Below, in pieces: positions 61,338 through 64,000 of a stretch of 64,000 bases of DNA (its first letter is position 1; each line of letters begins with the position of its first letter). The notes under the pieces are model-generated. The model saw nothing but the letters and a program-made list of their open reading frames with translations. It was not told where the DNA came from and did not search any database. The stretch is from Clostridium_AF sediminicola. GTDB taxonomy: Bacteria > Bacillota > Clostridia > Clostridiales > Clostridiaceae. Where the stretch lies: assembly GCF_050402865.1 (NCBI RefSeq), contig NZ_BAABMF010000008.1:131315-195314 (forward strand), written 5' to 3'. The position numbers and the translations under genes were made by a program.

Positions 61338-62708
61338 TTATACATCATTGGACCCAATCTTATCCTTTTGGAGAAAATCCTTAAATAATTTAGCAAAGAC
61401 TCCACTTAAAGCTACAAGAGCTATTAGATTAGGTATCATAAGAAATCCACATGCCATGTCAGCCATTGTCCAAACAACTTCAATTGGCATTATAACAGCA
61501 ATTATTGGTGGAACAAAGTAAAACCATTTGAGTACTTTTTCTGCTTTTTCTCCAAACAAATAATTAATTGATGCCTTATATTCAACAAAAAATCCTAAGG
61601 TAGAAGAATAGGTAAACAATACAACGGCTATACAAACTAAAATTAACCCAAGATCTCCCCAAACAGTTCGAAAAGCTGCAAATGTAAGAGGTGCACCAGT
61701 TACACCACTACTCCATTCACCACTACTAAGAATTGCAAAAGCCGTTAGATTGCAAATTATACCAGTATCAACAAACACTTCAATAACACCCCACATACCT
61801 TGACGAATTGGATGATCTGTAATTGCTGTTGCATGTACAGTGGATGCAGTACCCAAACCCGCTTCATTCGAGAAGATACCTCTAGAAGCACCTCGACTCA
61901 TTGCCATCATGATAGTCGAACCAACAAAACCACCAACTGCAGGTGAAGGAGCAAAAGCATATTTAAAGATAAGTGCAAATACTTCAGGAAGTTGATTAAT
62001 ATTTACTACTGCTACTCCCAAAGCAGCAATAATATAAATTATACACATAGGAGGAACAAGTATACTACAAAACTCTCCGATTCTTTTAACTCCACCTCCA
62101 ACAATAATTATCATACTAATAAGAACCGAAACAACACCAGTAATTATAAGTGGAATACCAAAAACATCTTGAACAGCTGTAGCCATTGTATTAGGCTGAA
62201 TAAATGTTGCGTCTGTTACAACTAATATAAGCAACGCAATAGCATAAACACTAGCTAATGTTTTCCATTTACTTCCTAATCCATCTTTTATATAATGCAT
62301 TGGTCCACCATAGTAATCTCCATTTTCGCCTTTTTTACGATAATGAACCGCTAGTGTTACCTCTGTCATTTTGGTAACCATACCGAATAATGAAATTACC
62401 CACATCCAAAATACTGATCCTGGACCACCAATTGCAATTGCAGATGCAACTCCCGCAATATTTCCACTCCCAACAGTGCCAGCAAGTACAGTACTTAATG
62501 CTTGAAAAGGTGACAGTTTCCCCTTTCCCTCAATTTTCTTAGTATTCTTACCGAACATAGTCCCTATTGTTTTTTGGAAAATGTATCTTATATGAGTAAA
62601 TTGGAAAAATCCAATTTTATAAGTAAGAAAAAAGCCTACCCCTACTGTAAGAATCATCAGTGGTGTACCCCACAAAAATTCTGTTACTGCAACTAATTTT
62701 TCAAACAT
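61338..62708 (-). CDS. Alanine/glycine:cation symporter (AGCS)
   Basis: This 456-aa permease imports alanine or glycine with sodium. The signature GSGNIAGVASAIAIGGPGSVFWMW lies near residue 78 (cited by its start), with MAMSRGASRGIFSNEAGLGT later and about 11 helices in all. GGGGGGA precedes the ATG. It is a single gene with a terminator of the dispersed family. No glycine riboswitch was seen in the 5' flank. Confidence 0.93.
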   Translation of the reverse strand: MFEKLVAVTEFLWGTPLMILTVGVGFFLTYKIGFFQFTHIRYIFQKTIGTMFGKNTKKIEGKGKLSPFQALSTVLAGTVGSGNIAGVASAIAIGGPGSVFWMWVISLFGMVTKMTEVTLAVHYRKKGENGDYYGGPMHYIKDGLGSKWKTLASVYAIALLILVVTDATFIQPNTMATAVQDVFGIPLIITGVVSVLISMIIIVGGGVKRIGEFCSILVPPMCIIYIIAALGVAVVNINQLPEVFALIFKYAFAPSPAVGGFVGSTIMMAMSRGASRGIFSNEAGLGTASTVHATAITDHPIRQGMWGVIEVFVDTGIICNLTAFAILSSGEWSSGVTGAPLTFAAFRTVWGDLGLILVCIAVVLFTYSSTLGFFVEYKASINYLFGEKAEKVLKWFYFVPPIIAVIMPIEVVWTMADMACGFLMIPNLIALVALSGVFAKLFKDFLQKDKIGSNDV

Positions 62709-62908
62709 ATATATCCCCCCATTTTTGTGATGTTAAATTCAACCTACGAAAATCATAAAATTATGTATTTACCAACGACACCTTGTCCATACCAAAGTAA
62801 AGGATATTTTTTTGTAAAAGCCCCTTTATAATTCTATATTTATGTTCAATATTTATAAAAATACCATATTATTAAATTACACCTCAGGGATTAATATTTA
62901 CTAAATTG

Positions 62909-63050
62909 TTATTTAATTTTCTTGCGAATTTCAATAATATCTTTTTCTTTAATTAAATTATTTCCATCTACATCTTCATTATTATTATCGCTATTCCAAT
63001 CTTTTTCAAAAAAAGTATCTCTTTATATCTGCCCTTGGGTTTCACTACTT
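62909..63050 (-). pseudogene. Second relic of the AlbA_2-type regulator
   Basis: On the minus strand the bases encode FFEKDWNSDNNNEDVDGNNLIKEK-like sequence (matching FESSWNSNNNEDVDLNNLIKEN of 60968-61294), preceded by a stop in the same frame and followed by a divergent end (IEIRKKIK). No start is present. Confidence 0.65.
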
Positions 63051-63124
63051 CAAAACTTTCTTCATAATTCCTTGATATTTAAATAGTATTATTACCTCAT
63101 AAGATAAATCTTCACAATTAAAAG

Positions 63125-63217
63125 AGATCGTTTAAGCATAGATCTACTAAATTCTTTCGAAAAATTATTAATGCCTCATATTTTCGAAAGAAAAGTAGAA
63201 CTAATCCTTAAGCCGAC
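63125..63217. repeat. 90-bp palindromic repeat, copy C (inverted)
   Basis: Its reverse complement begins GTCGGCTTAAGGATTAGTTC and matches copies A and B; the arms centre on TTTCGAAAG. It ends 20 bases before the start of the secreted protein gene, whose ribosome binding site follows at once. Confidence 0.75.
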
Positions 63218-63236
63218 TCAAAAGGAGTGTATTACA

Positions 63237-63836
63237 ATGAAAAACTTTAGAAAATTTATAATCCCAGGTACTGTCGCTTTAACAATTTTAGGATCTACAA
63301 CTGCTTTTGCAGTATCATCGACTACTACCACTGATACAGGGAATGAAACAACTACTCAAGTAACAATGGAACATAGAGATGGTAGAGGCGGTAAAGGTGG
63401 ATTTAAAAACAGAGAAGATAAAGAAGCAAAAAGACTTGAAAGACAAGAAGCTGAAGCTGCTATTTTAGAAAAGTCAGAATCACTTATTCCAGGAGCTACT
63501 GCTGAATTTGAAGCACTTAAAACTAAGTTAGATTCTACACGTGAAACTCTGCATCAAGAAATGGATGCACTAAGAGAAAAAGTCCAAAATGGTGAAATCA
63601 CTAGAGAAAAAATGAAAGAAACTTTAGTTGGTAAAATAGGTAGAAGAGGTCATGGTCCAAAAGGCTTAAATGCTGATGGAACTAAAACTGAAAGACCTGC
63701 TAACCCTTGGGATGAACTAGAATCTGCTGTAGAGGCTGATGATGCAACTGCTGCACAAACTGCTTTTGACTCAATAATAGAACATATGACAGAACATTTA
63801 ACTGAAATTAATGAAAGACTTTCAGCTTTACAATAA
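63237..63836 (+). CDS. Secreted helical protein of unknown function
   Basis: The 199-aa protein has a clear signal peptide (FIIPGTVALTILGSTTAFA) and likely cleavage near residue 24. After a threonine-rich stretch and a glycine-arginine-rich part (RDGRGGKGGFKNRED) come two helical, strongly charged segments (about 65-135 and 160-198) with coiled-coil character. I recognise no family. AAAGGAG precedes the ATG; an upstream in-frame ATG at 63171 lies in repeat copy C and is unlikely. A strong terminator follows, so it is a single gene. Confidence 0.8.
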   Translation: MKNFRKFIIPGTVALTILGSTTAFAVSSTTTTDTGNETTTQVTMEHRDGRGGKGGFKNREDKEAKRLERQEAEAAILEKSESLIPGATAEFEALKTKLDSTRETLHQEMDALREKVQNGEITREKMKETLVGKIGRRGHGPKGLNADGTKTERPANPWDELESAVEADDATAAQTAFDSIIEHMTEHLTEINERLSALQ

Positions 63837-63878
63837 TTAAATAATAGTAAAAGGGAGTCTGCTCAAAATTGAGGGGAC

Positions 63879-63924
63879 AGTAGGTAGATTTGTGTAAAAA
63901 CAAATCTACCTACTATCTTTTTTT
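63879..63924 (+). terminator. Terminator of the secreted protein gene
   Basis: AGTAGGTAGATTTG and CAAATCTACCTACT pair perfectly around eight bases, then ATC and seven T. Confidence 0.9.
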
Positions 63925-63983
63925 GTATGATTAGTTGGTAGTTTTGGAATAATATACTATGAAAAATTTAAGGAGGAAAATTT

Positions 63984-64000
63984 ATGACAAAGAAAATTGA
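63984..64000 (+). CDS. Start of a gene cut by the window edge
   Basis: AAGGAGG lies eight bases before an ATG that opens MTKKI and runs off the window. A possible TATACT -10 element lies near 63953. Nothing can be said about the product. Confidence 0.6.

Noticed and set aside
62709..62908. Possible glycine riboswitch before the alanine/glycine symporter
   Set aside because: No GGAGAG-type conserved core or tandem aptamer structure could be found.

Overview
The window is AT-rich DNA from an anaerobic, low-GC Firmicute, most likely a clostridium in the broad sense. Evidence: strong AGGAGG-type ribosome binding sites with frequent TTG and GTG starts, two LicT/RAT-controlled beta-glucoside PTS operons, a butyrate-type CoA-transferase, a rubrerythrin, Fe-S enzymes and CD3324-family regulators. 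It looks chromosomal. No rRNA, tRNA, CRISPR array or intact transposase was seen.

Layout. 1-17 kb: the 3' part of a MocR-type gene, then two parallel aryl-beta-glucoside operons on the minus strand. Each has an antiterminator, RAT/terminator leaders, a fused IIBCA permease and a GH1 phospho-beta-glucosidase; the second also carries a GH4 enzyme. Between them lie a TetR-controlled flavin/Fe-S oxidoreductase and SMR and EamA transporters. 17-29 kb: two PadR-type switches with membrane partners, a NifX-like protein, two paralogous L,D-transpeptidases, a dicarboxylate symporter and an XRE/membrane pair. 29-36.5 kb: a MerR-controlled pair of double NTF2-like proteins, uracil-DNA glycosylase, rubrerythrin, PAP2 phosphatase, and a CD3324-family gene followed by a FusB-like EF-G-binding protein, both behind attenuator-like leaders. 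37-43 kb: beta-lactamase-like hydrolase, MerR, a group II intron relic, a metal exporter, and an Smr-less MutS2-like protein behind a leader-peptide attenuator. 43-64 kb: nucleotidyltransferase, AraC/AdaA regulators, OsmC, SDR, nitroreductase, deaminase, CoA-transferase, AzlCD with its MocR regulator, alanine/glycine symporter and a secreted coiled protein.

Two themes stand out. First, two loci share one order: a CD3324-family gene, then a promoter with a short upstream ORF and an intrinsic terminator, then a translation-related factor (FusB-like at one, MutS2-like at the other). This suggests attenuation by ribosome stalling and is the best candidate here for an undescribed stress or resistance module. 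Second, the intergenic space is full of relics and small repeats. There are internally deleted ghosts of the TetR, NifX, PadR and GH4 genes whose intact copies are in the same window. There is also a 90-bp palindrome in three copies, a 63/132-bp palindrome in two copies that match base for base, and an eight-copy terminator hairpin always in the same orientation.
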